Source: Apus apus
Taxonomy: Eukaryota; Chordata; Aves; Apodiformes; Apodidae
Direction: 5' to 3'
Assembly: GCF_020740795.1 (NCBI RefSeq)
Contig: NC_067282.1
Location: 43,429,290-43,493,289 of the forward strand
Length of the DNA: 64,000 bases
The position numbers and the translations under genes are program-made. The number at the start of each line of letters is the position of its first letter. The first letter of the stretch is position 1. The notes beneath the pieces are model-generated. The model saw only the letters and a list, made by a program, of their open reading frames with translations, did not search any database and was not told the origin of the DNA. This document shows, in pieces, positions 1 to 12,235 of this stretch.

Positions 1-195
1 CCTAGATGTGGCATTCCTGGTATTGTTACCTAGGTCATCTCTGCCTCAGCTGGTGTCACAGACAGGGTTAGCCATAGCCACCCTCAGCCCCTGTGAGACC
101 CGGCCATCCTTCATGACACTGTCAATCACTTCTGGCAGCTTCACAGGCTGTTCTTGTTAAATGTCAAGGGACTTCTACAAGACATGTTGTGTCTT

Positions 196-449
196 GTAAA
201 AGGGGAAATGGCTTCAAACTGGAAGAGGGGAGATTTAGGTTAGATATTAGGTTAGTGTGAGGATGGTGAGACACTGGAACAGGTTGCCCAGGGAAGTTGT
301 GGATACCTTATTCCTGGAGGTGTTCAAGGTGAGACTGGATGAGGCTTTGAGCAACCTAGTCTAGTGGAAGGTGTCCTTGCTCATGCAGCACAGGTGGAAC
401 TAGATGACCTTTAAGTTCCCTTCCAACCCAAACCATTCTATGATTCTGT
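196..449 (+). repeat. CR1 LINE 3' fragment
   Basis: This matches the 3' part of an avian CR1 in sense orientation: a GGCTTCAAACTGGAAGAGGG-like stretch, ACACTGGAACAGGTTGCCC, GGAGGTGTTCAAGG, and the terminus CCCTTCCAACCCAAACC followed by ATTCTATGATTCTG. It is 5'-truncated, as most CR1 copies are. Confidence 0.9.
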
Positions 450-730
450 ATTGAGCAATGTCTCATGTCCAGTCCTGTAGTTTCTCATGTTCTGTCCAGT
501 TACCTTCACCTCAGGCCACAGACAAGCTACCTCCTGACATACATTGGCAATGTCTTATGTCTAGGCAGCAATAGATTAACAGCCCTAGATCTATTTAAAG
601 TGAGTGTGAGCCATTCATGTGGTATAAATTTGGTAGGATTTCAGACATCAATCACCAGATAAATATATATAAAAGAAACTTTGCTTATCTTTGCAGTACA
701 ACTAACCTGGTCAAAATCTTAGCTAAGGCA
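450..730. other. Intergenic, nothing recognised
   Basis: AT-rich sequence between two CR1 pieces. Short open frames are present but show no domain or codon signal. Confidence 0.5.
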
Positions 731-790
731 TCACAGAATCATAGAATCATAGACTCATTAAGGTTGGAAGGGACCTTAAAGATCTTCATG
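731..790 (-). repeat. CR1 LINE 3' tail
   Basis: Reverse complement of the CR1 terminus: AGAATCATAGAATCATAG followed by GGTTGGAAGGGACCTTAAAG. About 60 bases remain. Confidence 0.85.
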
Positions 791-2057
791 ATTAGAAAAA
801 TATAATATCTGGTTTTCTCCAGGGTAGAGGTGGAACTGAAGGCTTCCGGAAAGTTCTCTCAGTTGGTATTTTCCAAACAGCCATGCCTGTAATAAAATAG
901 CATTTCCAATGGAACATAAACTGTCTTTGGTTCTAAAACCACAAAAATAATGCAAGAAAATAGACCCTAAACTACGATGCATGCACCACAATGACCTAAA
1001 TTACAACGGTACATTTGCTATTTTCTTCTCTTGCTTCCAGACTTTCTGCAGCATCTTGATATAAACTGATAGATATGTTCTCTGTTGACTTTACAACAGG
1101 CAAAAAGAATTGACTGAGTCCTAAACCAATCCTGAATTATGCTCTACGTAACCAAATTTAAATTTCTTCTGCTTTCACTTTGCTAGATTTCATTGATAGA
1201 ATTCTCACACAGTAGAATCCAAAATAGAATCTGAATGTCAAATGAATATAATTATGAAATATATCTACATAGATAACTGAACTATAGAATTGCAGAAGAA
1301 TTTTTATAAATGTAAATAAACGAATCAATTTACAGATTTATCTAATAGCTTTCTGTAATAAGATCTCTGATTATCCTTGCACTTGCCAAACATTTTATTC
1401 ATAGAGCATTCATATTATGAAGTCCCAAGATGATCTTTAGTGAGATTGACTTGGTAAATTGAGTCAATCCTGTTTAGATCAAATGGGAGTGCTCTGCACC
1501 AAGCCACAGCTTCCATCATAGAGAAGGTGGTAACACGGTGCACCATTCTGTGCTAATTACATGCAAGCCGAGGTTGCATCAAATTGAAACTGCAACTCCA
1601 GACTATAAGGCTTGGAAATCCTTAACAGAAAAATTCACTCACTGAACAAATAAATAGCTGTTATGTAAGTATGAAGTAATAGTACTAACAGGGAATACTC
1701 ATCTCTTCTCAGAAGGGGTGCAAGCTAAATGTAAAAACATTTAGCTGCAAAGCGAAAAACTCAGATACAGCATGACAAAACATTTCCGAGCAGCTCAGCA
1801 GCTCTGGTTCTTCAGTGGATGGTAAGCATATGGAGGAAACAGAACTTCAAGACAAATGAAACCTGAAGATTTAACAGCTCTGACGGATAATGTATATTTA
1901 AATAAAACATTTCAAAAAGCATGAAGTGTAACTAGAAGGGAACTTCCTGTCACTGAGGAGGATTTCTGAGTAAAAAGCCTTTCTTGAAAAATCTCTTGCC
2001 CTGACTGCCATGTCCAAAGTACTCCCATTTTTGAAGGTGCTCTGGTGAGTGACCCAG
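791..2057. other. Intergenic, nothing recognised
   Basis: AT-rich single-copy-looking DNA. No exon, RNA gene or repeat was recognised. Confidence 0.5.
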
Positions 2058-2835
2058 TGTGGTGGTTTGGGCCTAAGTGACATCAATGAACCAGCCACGT
2101 GGCCACTCACTCAACTCCCACACACTCACACTGGGATGGGGAGGACAAAGGCCAACTAGAAGCTCATGGGTCAAGGCAAAGGGCAAGGAGGATTTGCTCA
2201 CCATTTACAGTCCTGAGCAAAACAGGCTCAATTTGGAGGAAAAATACTAATTTCACACTAATCAAACACATAGAAGACACAGACAACACAAAGAGCAGGG
2301 CTTGCATATGTTACCCCACCCTTCCCTTCTTCCCGGGCCCAAATCACTTTGTTCCCTTTTTCTCTCCCTCCTTCCCCTCAGCAGCACAGGGGGACAGGGG
2401 ATGGGGTTCAGAGTCAGTTCACAGGCTTGTGGTTCCTGCCACTCCTTCCTCCTTAGGAAGAAGGATTCCTTATAGTCCTGCCCTGCTTCCCCATTTGTCC
2501 CTCCCATGGGAGAGAGTCCTCCGCAAACCTCTCAGACATGAGTCCTTCCCATGAGGTGCAGTCCCTCCAGTGTGGGCTTCCCAGAGCCATTGGCTGCTTC
2601 AGGAACAACAACCTTCCCTGGTGCAGGGTCTTTCACAGCTGCATGATACAAGTCCATGGGCTGCAGGTCCACGTTAGCCCCTCCTGGCACATTCAGGGGG
2701 TGTTCCACTGTGTTCCTCCATGAGGAACAGGGGGACAGCTGCCATCTCACCATGGGTGGCCAGAAAACTTCTGCTTGGGCACCTCTTTCCCCTTCTTCAG
2801 GTCTCCATGCCTGGTATTGCTACCCAAACTGGAAG
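2058..2835 (-). mobile_element. Avian ERVL-type LTR fragment (antisense)
   Basis: The plus strand starts TGTGGTGGTTTGGGCC and runs into a G+C-rich series of imperfect repeats of the kind TCCTCCTTAGGAAG, GGGACAGGGGATGGGG and CCATGGGCTGCAGG. This resembles a high-copy avian endogenous retrovirus LTR read in reverse. The sense strand would therefore be minus, ending in AAACCACCACA at 2058. No convincing target-site duplication was found, and the far end near 2835 is approximate. The 151-codon open frame within it is not a gene. Family naming is from memory. Confidence 0.65.
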
Positions 2836-3810
2836 TCACACAAGATTCTTAAGAACTTCCTTACTAAGGGAAGTGGATGTTTCATTGTCAAATTGGACAG
2901 ACCTGGCAGGTCCAGAGAGAAGAGCCGAGTGAAAGACAGACAACGTGCACAAGAGCCTTTTCAGTCCATTGAATGCAAAGCATCCTGCAGCTGTTGACCC
3001 TGAACTAAGCATAACTCCATCCATAAAGGCTATTTTCCAAGATACTCCTCAAGTCTAAAGAAAAGGCTGACTTCCTTGACACATCTTTTCATGGTAAGCC
3101 CCCAAAGACACAGATATTCCTGCAGAGCATTAGATCTGTTTCTGCTCTCCTTTTATGCCCCTATAAAAGGATGTAGGTTTTTGGTCCTGCATGCTCCAGA
3201 CACAGCTGCCTGCTTCAACCAGCATTGGAAGTGGTCTTGGGAATCTCCCATTTTAGCAAAGCTGAAGGGGCTTAGGAAATGCTTGGTAGAGACATCACAT
3301 CAGCTGTCACAAGCCTCTCAAAGTGCCAGGGCAGGTGTGAATAAGAGCTACATGCCTCCTATTCGTCTTCTAGACAAATGTAGTTCCTTTTAATCACTGC
3401 AAACGGGCAGGCTGCGAGCCTCCTAAAACTATCACAGGCACTTTGAACCAGAAACAGCACACACAAAATCATAATGAAATCTGCAAGGGCATCTGAGAGG
3501 TCCCAGGACTGAGTGTTTTACAGCATGGATGTGGTGGAGTTACTGAAGGGCAGGGTGGCTCTGACCACATCCCACTTGGCCTGTGGACTCGGAATCAGGG
3601 TCTGGAGCAATTATATTTTTAAGGATGGAGGTAGCCCTGAACTAGACAGGTGAATTCTCCATTTCCCTATTTTATATTTCTCTGTTAATGCATGTGTCTG
3701 CCACCATTTTATTTTATTTTATTACCTACAGTACACATAAAGAATAACTGCATTGCAATAGAATATTTTAAAGGTGTGAGAAGATAATCAGGACTACAGG
3801 TCCAAAGTCT
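2836..3810. other. Intergenic, nothing recognised
   Basis: Mixed composition with a few short open frames (the longest, 105 codons, at 3076-3393) lacking any recognisable domain. Confidence 0.45.
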
Positions 3811-3886
3811 GCTCACGGCAGTGGGGTTGGAACTTGATGATATTTAAGGTCCCTTCCAACCTTAATGATTCTATGATTCTATGATT
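3811..3886 (+). repeat. CR1 LINE 3' tail
   Basis: Sense-orientation CR1 terminus: GGTTGGAACTTGATGATATT, AAGGTCCCTTCCAACC, then ATTCTATGATTCTATGATT. Confidence 0.9.
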
Positions 3887-5345
3887 TTCTACTCTTGGTG
3901 TTGACTTATTCTGTAATTCTTCAGTATGAGGTTTTAAATACACCAGGAACCTCACAAGCCAGACCAATACATTATTGTTTTAATACAAATTAACCAAAAT
4001 TGCACTGATTGCTCTGAAGCATGCAAAAGAAAATTATATTATAAGCCAGGTTTTAGCAAAACACAAACCCCTCTAATCAGTTGCATTTTTACAGCATCTT
4101 AGCTTTTAATTGGATTCTGTGAAATTCTTTTGCCTGCATTTCAGGCAGCACTGTGCTATAGCTAGTGAATGAAGATTAAGCTGCCTTCTTTAACATTCAA
4201 ATGTTTTCCCTAGATGAATGTTTTTTAATGTTTTAAGGGACAGAACATAAACTGACTTCAAAATACTATAAAAATTAACTTCAGTCATGAGGGTGCACCT
4301 ACTTCACAGGGCCTCTAGTTCTATCCCTGGATAAGTACAACCTGAACAGCTTATTGTATTTAAAATCCAGTCATATATGCAGGCATAAGCCTCAGCTTCC
4401 TAATCATGGCCATATAAAGAATTTATGTTAGCAACAGAGTATTTTAAGAGGTTCTTCCCAGGTCATGACAGTTTAAATAAAAACTGAACTTTCTATTTCT
4501 TTGCTTTTTTTCCTTTCATAGTCTTATCAATTCACTTTTATACTAAAAGTCAGTGGGGAAAGAACTTTAGTTATCTAGTGCTGCGTTCTCATCTATGCTG
4601 GAGTTTTGTTGTTTTTTCTTTCTCTTTCATGAGCACTTTTGATATTGTACTGGAGGTATTCACAACCCAGGGGTCTCCTAGAAATCCATTAATCAGTTTT
4701 GTGAAGACTGGGATCATCTCTGTGAAGATTCTCTTATTTTAATACTGTTAAATCATCTTAACTGAAAATGATTTATAAATTAGTTCTGCAGAACAAAGTC
4801 TTTCCCTTTAGAGAAGACTGAATTGCTGCAGGTTACAATATTTTGAGGAGAACACTGCCTAATGCATTTATGCAGTCTTCATTTTAAAACTTTATTCAAA
4901 TTATGTCAATTGAATGCAGCATTATACTGAGAATATAGGGCACACTATTTCAGGAAGCACATATACACACTGGCATTTTATTAGTAGCAAAGAGCTGCCT
5001 AATAAAGTTTTTGGCATTTCTAGTTATAACAATAAAACCACTCTTTTTTTCCTAAATAAGAAAGTAAATTACTAACTATTACAGATTTTCGTTTATTTTC
5101 CTACTCTCTCATCTTCACTCACACATGTGCCAAAAAAACTCATATATCTTTTACAATGGACTTACTCTAGAGAAAACAGTGCACGTCTTCTTTGATTTAT
5201 GTTTCATTAACTCTGCAATAACATGTTTGGGGCTTAATCATCTCCCTTCTTCACTTTAAGTATTTTCACAGTAGAACCCCTGAAGACAGATGGACATCTG
5301 GGATCATGTAACATAAGCATTGAAACTACATGAACTGACTTCTAA
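3887..5345. other. Intergenic, nothing recognised
   Basis: AT-rich DNA without a recognisable gene or repeat. Confidence 0.45.
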
Positions 5346-7690
5346 CTGTAAAAATCATGGTGCTAGAAGGGACTACAGGTAGTCATTAGGTAATGCCTGA
5401 CCTTATACTTAGATCAAGCATGTCTGTTTTCCTGACACATGTGGGTCTAAACAGTTCTGCAAGGTCTCCAGTTTTAGGGATACAAACCCACTGTTATTCT
5501 ACCAACTCTTTCCTACATAAGCAAGTTTCTCAGGTACTAATTGGAATCTTCCCACCTATAATTTTGTTATTCCTTTTCCTATTCATCATGGAAATAAGGG
5601 ACAAATTACCATCTTCTTTGTCATACTCTTTTACGAATCAGACTACTGTCTTCACAGTCCTCCCTTTTTAATTAACTACATCATTCAACCTTTCAGTGCA
5701 GATCTTATTCTGAGTGATCATTCTCAAACCTTTTCTCTGAACTTTGTTGGTTGCCTTTATTTAAATGCAATGCCACAAACTTGGATACTCTTCTGCAACA
5801 TTGACTTTAACAGGTAGAGAGAAAGCAGTATTTTACGTCTTATATACTATATTCCATGAATATATAAAAATACCTTTTGCATCTTGCCATTTGTGTCTTA
5901 TGCTTACCTTGTGATCCAATGCAGCCTCCAGTTCCTTTTATGAAGTATTGGTTTATGTTAGGTATTACTTTCCCATGTGTCTTCTTGATTACTCCTGCCC
6001 AAGAATACATTACACTTGGCCCTATTTGATTTCATCTTATTATTTTCAAGCTACTAAGTCAATTTTTCAAAGCCACGTTGAATTCTAAGTTGTTTTCCTG
6101 CTGCCCAGCTCTATGTCACCTGAGAATTGAATGGGCATATTTCTCAGATCATTAAGGAAAAAACCTGAACGCTGACTGAAGAAACATCTCTTGGGGAGCC
6201 ATGTTAGACAGATTATTTCCTCTTTGTTGCAAATCATCGATCATCATTTCATGGCTTGTGAAATCTACCCAACCCTTCTGTATCCACACTATGTCAGTGC
6301 TTTTTAGAATAGCATGGATTAGTTTGGAAGGAACCTTTGAAGACAATCTAGCAAACCCCCCAGATATAGATCATATTTTCCCAATTTGTTATATAAGAAA
6401 ATACAAAAAGCCCTAATAAAGTCAAGATGAATGGTATTTATGTTCTCAAGTTATGTTGTCTTGCTGTAAGAAGAAATCACATGGATTTGACAATTTTGTA
6501 TCGGCTGCTACTCACATCCTTGTTGCCCTCCAGTGCTAACAATTGTTTGTTTTGTCAGCTGTTCAAACATGTTCTGAGAGCAAAAATTAAGCCACTGACT
6601 GAATAATATCCCAATCTTCCTTTCTCCTTATCTAAAGATAGACACTGACTTTACCTTCGTACTCCTTTCAAGATATTACTTGCCCATCCCATGCTCTCAA
6701 GTGCAGTTGTAGTATCTGATATTTCATCATGAAGTTCTTTAATTTCTTCATTAGGAGAACCATAATGTCTTGCTGTCTTGAAAAACTCTAATCTCTAAAT
6801 AGTTCCTTTCCCATTCAAAGCTGAGGTCTTTACTTCTATCACTGGTATGAACTATAATACCCCTCAATTGCAATTGTTCATTCTTGTAAGAAATGAAGTA
6901 AAAAAAGTTAGTACAAATTTGACCTTCTGAGTATCAACCAGCAATAGCTTTTCCTCTCTGCTGAAGAGCTGACTAATTCACCCTTTCCTTCTCCTTCCCT
7001 CTGTTACAATTGCATTTCTAAATTGATTGATATATCTTGGCAGATGCAGCTTGTTTTGAGCTTTGGCTTTTTAAAATTTTGTTCCTACACATTCATGTTA
7101 TATTTATCACTTGTCCTTAGTATCCTGACCTAGTTTCTGCTTCCAGCTTGATTCTTTCTTTTGTTTAAGGTTTATGCTTTAATCACACAGATATTTCATT
7201 GCATTTGCTGTCTTTTGTTCACAGTGGGATAGTATATACCTGTGGATGGATACTGTATTATTGTGTGTATTATTTTTTAAGGCACTATGACTTCAACAGC
7301 ATTTTTCTTTACAAGGGATCTTGCTTGCCCATTCTGTGAATTTATTGAAGTCTAGCTTCTGTCACTCAGCTGCTATTCCTCCTTGTCCTGAATGATCAGG
7401 AATCTTTTTTCTAACGGACACTCTTAAGTGGACCTTCCAGCCTCAAATTCTCATCCATACATTGTCAATGAATAGAAAAGAGTCTCTCCTTTATTTTCCT
7501 CTTGAATCAGAAACATTCTCCTTGATGAAATTCAAAGGTTTCCAGATGCAGTATGCTGTATCTCTTTCCCAGGAGATGTTCCTCATTATCCCCAGTAACC
7601 CTGCGCCAAGTATAAGGATTCTTGCAACACATCATACACCTTTTTTCCCCTCAGTTCTTTCCTGTTTCTGCCACAAATCTTGGAAATAAG
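5346..7690 (-). repeat. Old, decayed CR1-superfamily LINE relic (about 2.3 kb)
   Basis: Read on the plus strand (antisense to the element), the order of diagnostic phrases follows the 3' half of an amniote CR1. There is a terminus-like GCTAGAAGGGACTACAGG, then CTTGTGATCCAATGCAGCC, TTTGATTTCATCTTATTATT, CTAATAAAGTCAAGATGAAT (6412), TCCTACACATTCATGTTATA (7082), a CAGTGGGATAGT stretch near 7225 and TCAAATTCTCATCCATACAT (7443). Substitutions and small indels are heavy, and no frame stays open. It most resembles the turtle/crocodilian-like CR1 lineage, not the young avian tails elsewhere in this window. A younger CR1 tail sits inside at 6305-6361. Alignment was by eye from memory. Confidence 0.7.
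6305..6361 (-). repeat. Younger CR1 3' tail nested in the old relic
   Basis: TAGAATAGCATGGATTAG then TTTGGAAGGAACCTTTGAAG and a CCCCCC end. This is the reversed CR1 terminus, and it interrupts the older element. Confidence 0.6.
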
Positions 7691-10375
7691 ATGCAATTTA
7701 AAGATATATATTTTTTAAATTTATTTTTTCAATTATAGAATCTTACATCCAAAGACTGAATTTTTTGAAAATTTGATGATGCCTAGCACAGGTTTTGATA
7801 GGCACACAAAGCTCCAAGATAGCTTCAGTCATTGACAATGCAACCCGGAGCGCACAAGATCCAGTAAGGGCCTTTTGTGTGCTACTGATATGACATATGG
7901 CATCAGGGGGTGAGCAAGTCAGCAAGCAAGTCTAGATAGTCCATGTGTCTGCCCACGGTCAATCTGGGTTTGCCTACAAGGTCTCAGAACTAGAAATCAG
8001 TGGATAGAGTATGTCAAGCTCCTGGCTGCTCATAAATGCCCTGTTTAAACTCACAATCATCTCACTGAATCACACGGAAGGAAAAATACTAGGGATACCT
8101 GCTACAGTGAAAAGCAAAATTTTTGAACACAGTTGAACCTTTCCCAAGAAGCAAATGACACTTCTTAATATTAAAATCCCAAAATACAAATCTAGGTAAC
8201 AGCTTGAGTGCTATTAGCAGAAATAAATATATATATATTTATAAACAATGCAAAAATAAGGTAATTCTAAGACACTAAATTTAAACTTCTCTATTTTATT
8301 TAAACAAGGCCTTTTTTAATGGTTCATAAAAATACAGCATAGCAATAAACTAGTAATCTCATAATATTATACCTGTCATGTAGCAAGATACAGATCAAAA
8401 GTCCATAGCAGAAACAGATGTGCAAGTTGCAATTTCAAGTCAAATAAATGCTCATCAAAATACATACATGCTCATCAAAATACATAATACAAATGGTAAC
8501 ATGTAAAGTTTGAAAGCTGAAGTTAGATCCTGAGCAGACTTCTTGCACACAGGTACATAAACAGGACATGTGATGTAACATGGGGTTTTCAAAAGCTGTT
8601 AGGGTTTTAATAGCATGAATTTGAAATTACTCCATTTCGGGCTTACCAAGGAGCCACAGATAAAGTGCCAATGGACAAGGTATTTCAAGGGAAGGCAATA
8701 ATACCTTCTAGGCAGAACACAATGATGAAGAGTCTTCTATTTCTTACTATGTATTTAACACAAGTGTGTTTTATAACAGAGCCCAGGAGAAGTCTTATTC
8801 TCTATCAGATTGCACGTTTAGGCATGCTGAGTATTTTTTAAAAGGTTAAAAAAAATAACTTGAATATAATCAATATCTTGATTTCTGTCTTCATCTGTAA
8901 AGATCAGGAATTTGCAGATATGAAAAGCACTAATTGGTCCATATATCATAATTAGGTCTTATTTTCAATAATGGTAAATCAATCTTTTTGACTTTCAGCT
9001 TCTATATTTTAGTCACATTAAATGAAGAAGATTTTTAAATCCTAGCTAACTGCAGAGGCATAAAATGGGAGAGAGAATATAATCACCTGCACCATAAAAC
9101 ACAGAGGCCTCACCAGCCTACTCTTTAGGGTAAACACTCCTTGCAGGAAACAGAACATTAGGAAGGATGCAAGAGATGAGCTAGTGTTTTCCAGAAACTA
9201 CTTAAACCAAACCAACAATGAAGAATAGGTATATTCACTTGTCTTATTGATGTAAAGATCAGCTTTGTGGTCAAATAATAGAAACCTCCAGCCTAAAATG
9301 GCTTCTTCTATACTGAACACAGAGAAATCTCTTCTTGCAAGTGCCACTGGGAGTTTATAAGAACGTAGAATTAAATTAACTTAGACTTAAAATAGATAGC
9401 CAAAGATGTCTTTCATCAGTAAGAATGGAATTCCTTTAATTGCACTGATCCCTTATGTGATGCATTATTCTTTAGTGAAGTGTTGTATTTTGTGGCCAAG
9501 AGTAAATTTTTAACTGCTAGGTCATGGATGCTTGGTGTCTCTGTGGGTGATTTCTGGTACTCTAATGGTCACAGTGCAGGATTAGGGCTTATCAGAATGA
9601 CTTCTAAGGGATGAAAGATTTATAAAATACTGTCTTCGCTGCGTGTATGAGAAGAGTGCACTGTGGGAATGCAGTGGGACTTACATAGCCAGCTTTATGT
9701 CACTGGGCTGAGGTGTCCCCTGGTCCTATTGTCAGAGGAAGTAATGGATAGGAAATTGTTGTCCTTAACATCAAATATGTGAGAAGTCCTTCATTATGGC
9801 TTATGAGGGCTCTTCTTTTCCCTCTGTCACATAGAATAGCACTGGTTAGACATTTTAATCTCTCTTTGAACCAGTTTTAAGCATGAGCAGAGAGCACTCC
9901 TTTATTTTGAGCTATTATTAAAGGGCTATAAAAGTGCTGAAAAGTGGTGTTATCAGCACAGTTTAACATTTGAGACACCTGCAGTATAGCCAGCTCCTTG
10001 CTGTTTTTGTAAAGCTCCCAGAATCACACCCTAGTTCCTGAGATTAGATTCCTTCAGCTGCTGTATTTCTGTACTTCTCCTGTACTGATAAGAAAAGTTC
10101 ACATCCCCATTGCCAGTCCTAAACACCTCAGTAACCCTTCTTTTTTTGAATTGTGATTTAAACACAATAAAATAGCTGGGTTTTTTGTGTTGTTTTTTTT
10201 TTAATGGCAAGAATAGAAAGAAAAAGAGCAATATGTGACTATCTGCCCAGAGAAAGAGCAAGCAGCATTGCCTGAAAAGGCCAGATGATTTACAGCAATA
10301 AGCATGTTTAGCAACAGCCCATAGATAAACTAGTTAAACACAGGTTGTCCCTGCCTTCTTTATGCCCAGCCCCCA
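7691..10375. other. Intergenic, AT-rich, nothing recognised
   Basis: No gene or transposable element was recognised. A small tandem duplication of about 20 bases (ATGCTCATCAAAATACATA type) lies at 8448-8488, and a short (TA)n run lies at about 8228-8240. Confidence 0.45.
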
Positions 10376-10538
10376 TGGATTTATAGACATTAATCAGATC
10401 CTCCCTCAGTCTTCTCCTCTCTAGGCTAAACAGCCTCAGGTCTCTCAGCCTTTCCTCATAATACAGGTGTTCCAGTCTCTTAATCATCCTCGCAGCCCTT
10501 CATTGGACTCTCTCAAGTAGATCTCTGTCCCAATTTTG
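10376..10538 (-). repeat. CR1 LINE internal fragment
   Basis: Antisense CR1 ORF2-end sequence: CAGTCTTCTCCTCTCTAGGC, AACAGCCTCAGGTCTCTCAG, CCTCGCAGCCCTTCATTGGA. It lacks the 3' tail, so it is broken on both sides. Confidence 0.85.
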
Positions 10539-11179
10539 CCAGTTTTACAAGTAAAGGGCTTTAAAAGCATAGTTGTTCTATAAGCAGGAAATCAAATGAA
10601 GCCCAGGTCCATTATAGATGGATATGGATATTCCACCCAGCCTCTCCCCCACCATAATAACTGTAACTTCTCCACATCCCTAGTTCAGCCCAATGAAACA
10701 AGAGGCAGCAATCCTGTCCTTATCTTAGTCAAATGCATGGGCTGAGGCACCAGCCAGATTCTTCAGCTTTCTCTTAACTAGGCTGTTAGCCTGAACTTCC
10801 TTTCCACCCAGACATCAGTGTTCAGTAAAACTGTCTTTATAAATCCCTCCTGTCTTCTATTTTGGCCTAAGATGGGTCAGCAGGGTTAAAACTTAGCAGG
10901 GAAAGGGAGGTGATGTCTAAGAGATTGTTAGAAACTTACTATTTTTTTAAAAAGAGATAAAGTGTCCACTAAAAATCTAGATGTTCCCTAATATCAAAGA
11001 TAACAGAAGCATTCTGCCCACAGGTGGTACATTCAGTGTACTCTAAGATATAACATATGCAGATTATGCTATAAAGTATATCCAAAAAAGAACAAAGTCT
11101 ATCAAAAAATGTTTTTTGTAAAAGACAAAGTACTACAGGATTGTTGGAATCCATTTCATCTGAAGTCCACATGCCAGCT

Positions 11180-11660
11180 CCCCACAGGAGATGTGCCGGC
11201 TGATGAAGGAGCCAGCAAGGCCTCCTGCAAGGGGTGGGATGGGTCTGAGGGAGGTGCAGAACTGCTCCAGATTAGTGGTGCACACGTGAAATGTGCTGGC
11301 CAGATCAGAAGGGCACGGTGCCTCTCTCCTCACCACCACCGAGGTGGTGCTGGAGCTGCAAAGTGCTCCTTGAAGCCCAGGCACCAGAGCTCACTGAGGG
11401 AATCCAAGCAGGAAAAATAAATGGGCACCTACAAGGACAGAGTCAGAAAGCGCTGATGAAACCATAACGGCAGGAACAGCTGTGACTTTGTCCCCCTGTC
11501 CTTGGGAAGTATTCTATAAAATTCTGGCTGTTTTAATATCCTATCTTTCTTGAGCCCTTCCTCCCCTAAATTGTTATCAAAGCTCTAAATAAACCATTCA
11601 GTTTGTAGACTGTAAATTCGCTGTCAATGAAATTCTGCGGGCTTGGTGGGAGGCGGGAAC
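11180..11660. other. G+C-richer island with retroelement-like tail, unidentified
   Basis: From 11180 to 11420 the DNA is notably G+C-rich. Open frames of 103 codons (plus) and 83 codons (minus) are present, and neither matches a family I recognise. From about 11450 to 11660 the sequence shows a polypyrimidine stretch, CTCTAAATAAACC (a poly(A) hexamer) and then a TGGTGGGAGGCGGGAAC string. That layout is loosely like an LTR 3' end with a primer-binding site, but no pair of LTR ends or target-site duplication was found. I leave it unidentified. Confidence 0.3.
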
Positions 11661-11815
11661 CTGATCATTCACCTCAAAAGGCAGCTTGTGGAGGCTGTTC
11701 CTCTGAGCAAGGCAAGCACCATGGGCAGACCCCTTGGTCTCCCCTTAACAAGTTCATCCCATAAGGAAGGTGAGCTGTGCTTTTTATCCTGACAACTCGG
11801 CCAGCTCGCAACAGC

Positions 11816-12152
11816 AGAACTGTGGTTCTGGGTCAGACAGGGGGTCTTGTTTTTTCTAGTGCTCTCCCTGCCACTGCTGGTGTATTCCTGGGCACAGCCA
11901 GTCAGTCCAGCCTTGGTTTTCCAGGAAGCAGAAGCTGATCACTACATAAATGAGTCACAGTAGTAAAAACCTAGTTCTTCATAATTTTTTTGTTGTCTTA
12001 CTGCAGAATCTGAAGTTGTATATAACTTTTTTTTCTTTGTTTTTATATCTGCATTTCACTGGGCCCAGATTAAATGGAAATTCTCTTACCTGACTGCAGC
12101 AAAATTTGGGCTAAACCCTCAGATAGTAACCAGCCACTGGTTAACTTTGTTT
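11816..12152 (+). repeat. Dispersed repeat, copy 1 of an inverted pair
   Basis: This 337-base unit matches the reverse complement of 22908-23234 nearly end to end. Shared strings include TGTGGTTCTGGGTCAGACA (one difference), TTTTTTCTAGTGCT, CAGATTAAATGGAAATT and GGTTAACTTTGTTT. At its right edge it joins directly to a reversed CR1 terminus, as copy 2 does. Its family is not known to me. Confidence 0.85.
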
Positions 12153-12235
12153 AGAATCATTTAGGTTGGAGAAGACCCTTAAGTTCATCTAGTCCCACTG
12201 TAAGTCTAACACTGCCACATCCACCACCTTCCACC
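12153..12235 (-). repeat. CR1 LINE 3' tail
   Basis: AGAATCATTTAGGTTGGAGA, AGACCCTTAAGTTCATC, then AACACTGCCACATCCACCAC. This is a reversed CR1 terminus of a different subfamily from the CCCTTCCAACC type. Confidence 0.8.

Noticed and set aside
2099..2554. 151-codon plus-strand frame
   Set aside because: Falls inside the G+C-rich antisense LTR piece; no domain.
11640..11665. Possible retroviral primer-binding site (TGGTGGGAGGCGGGAAC)
   Set aside because: The bases after the putative T-stem match do not continue into a tRNA T-loop complement, and no LTR end precedes it convincingly.
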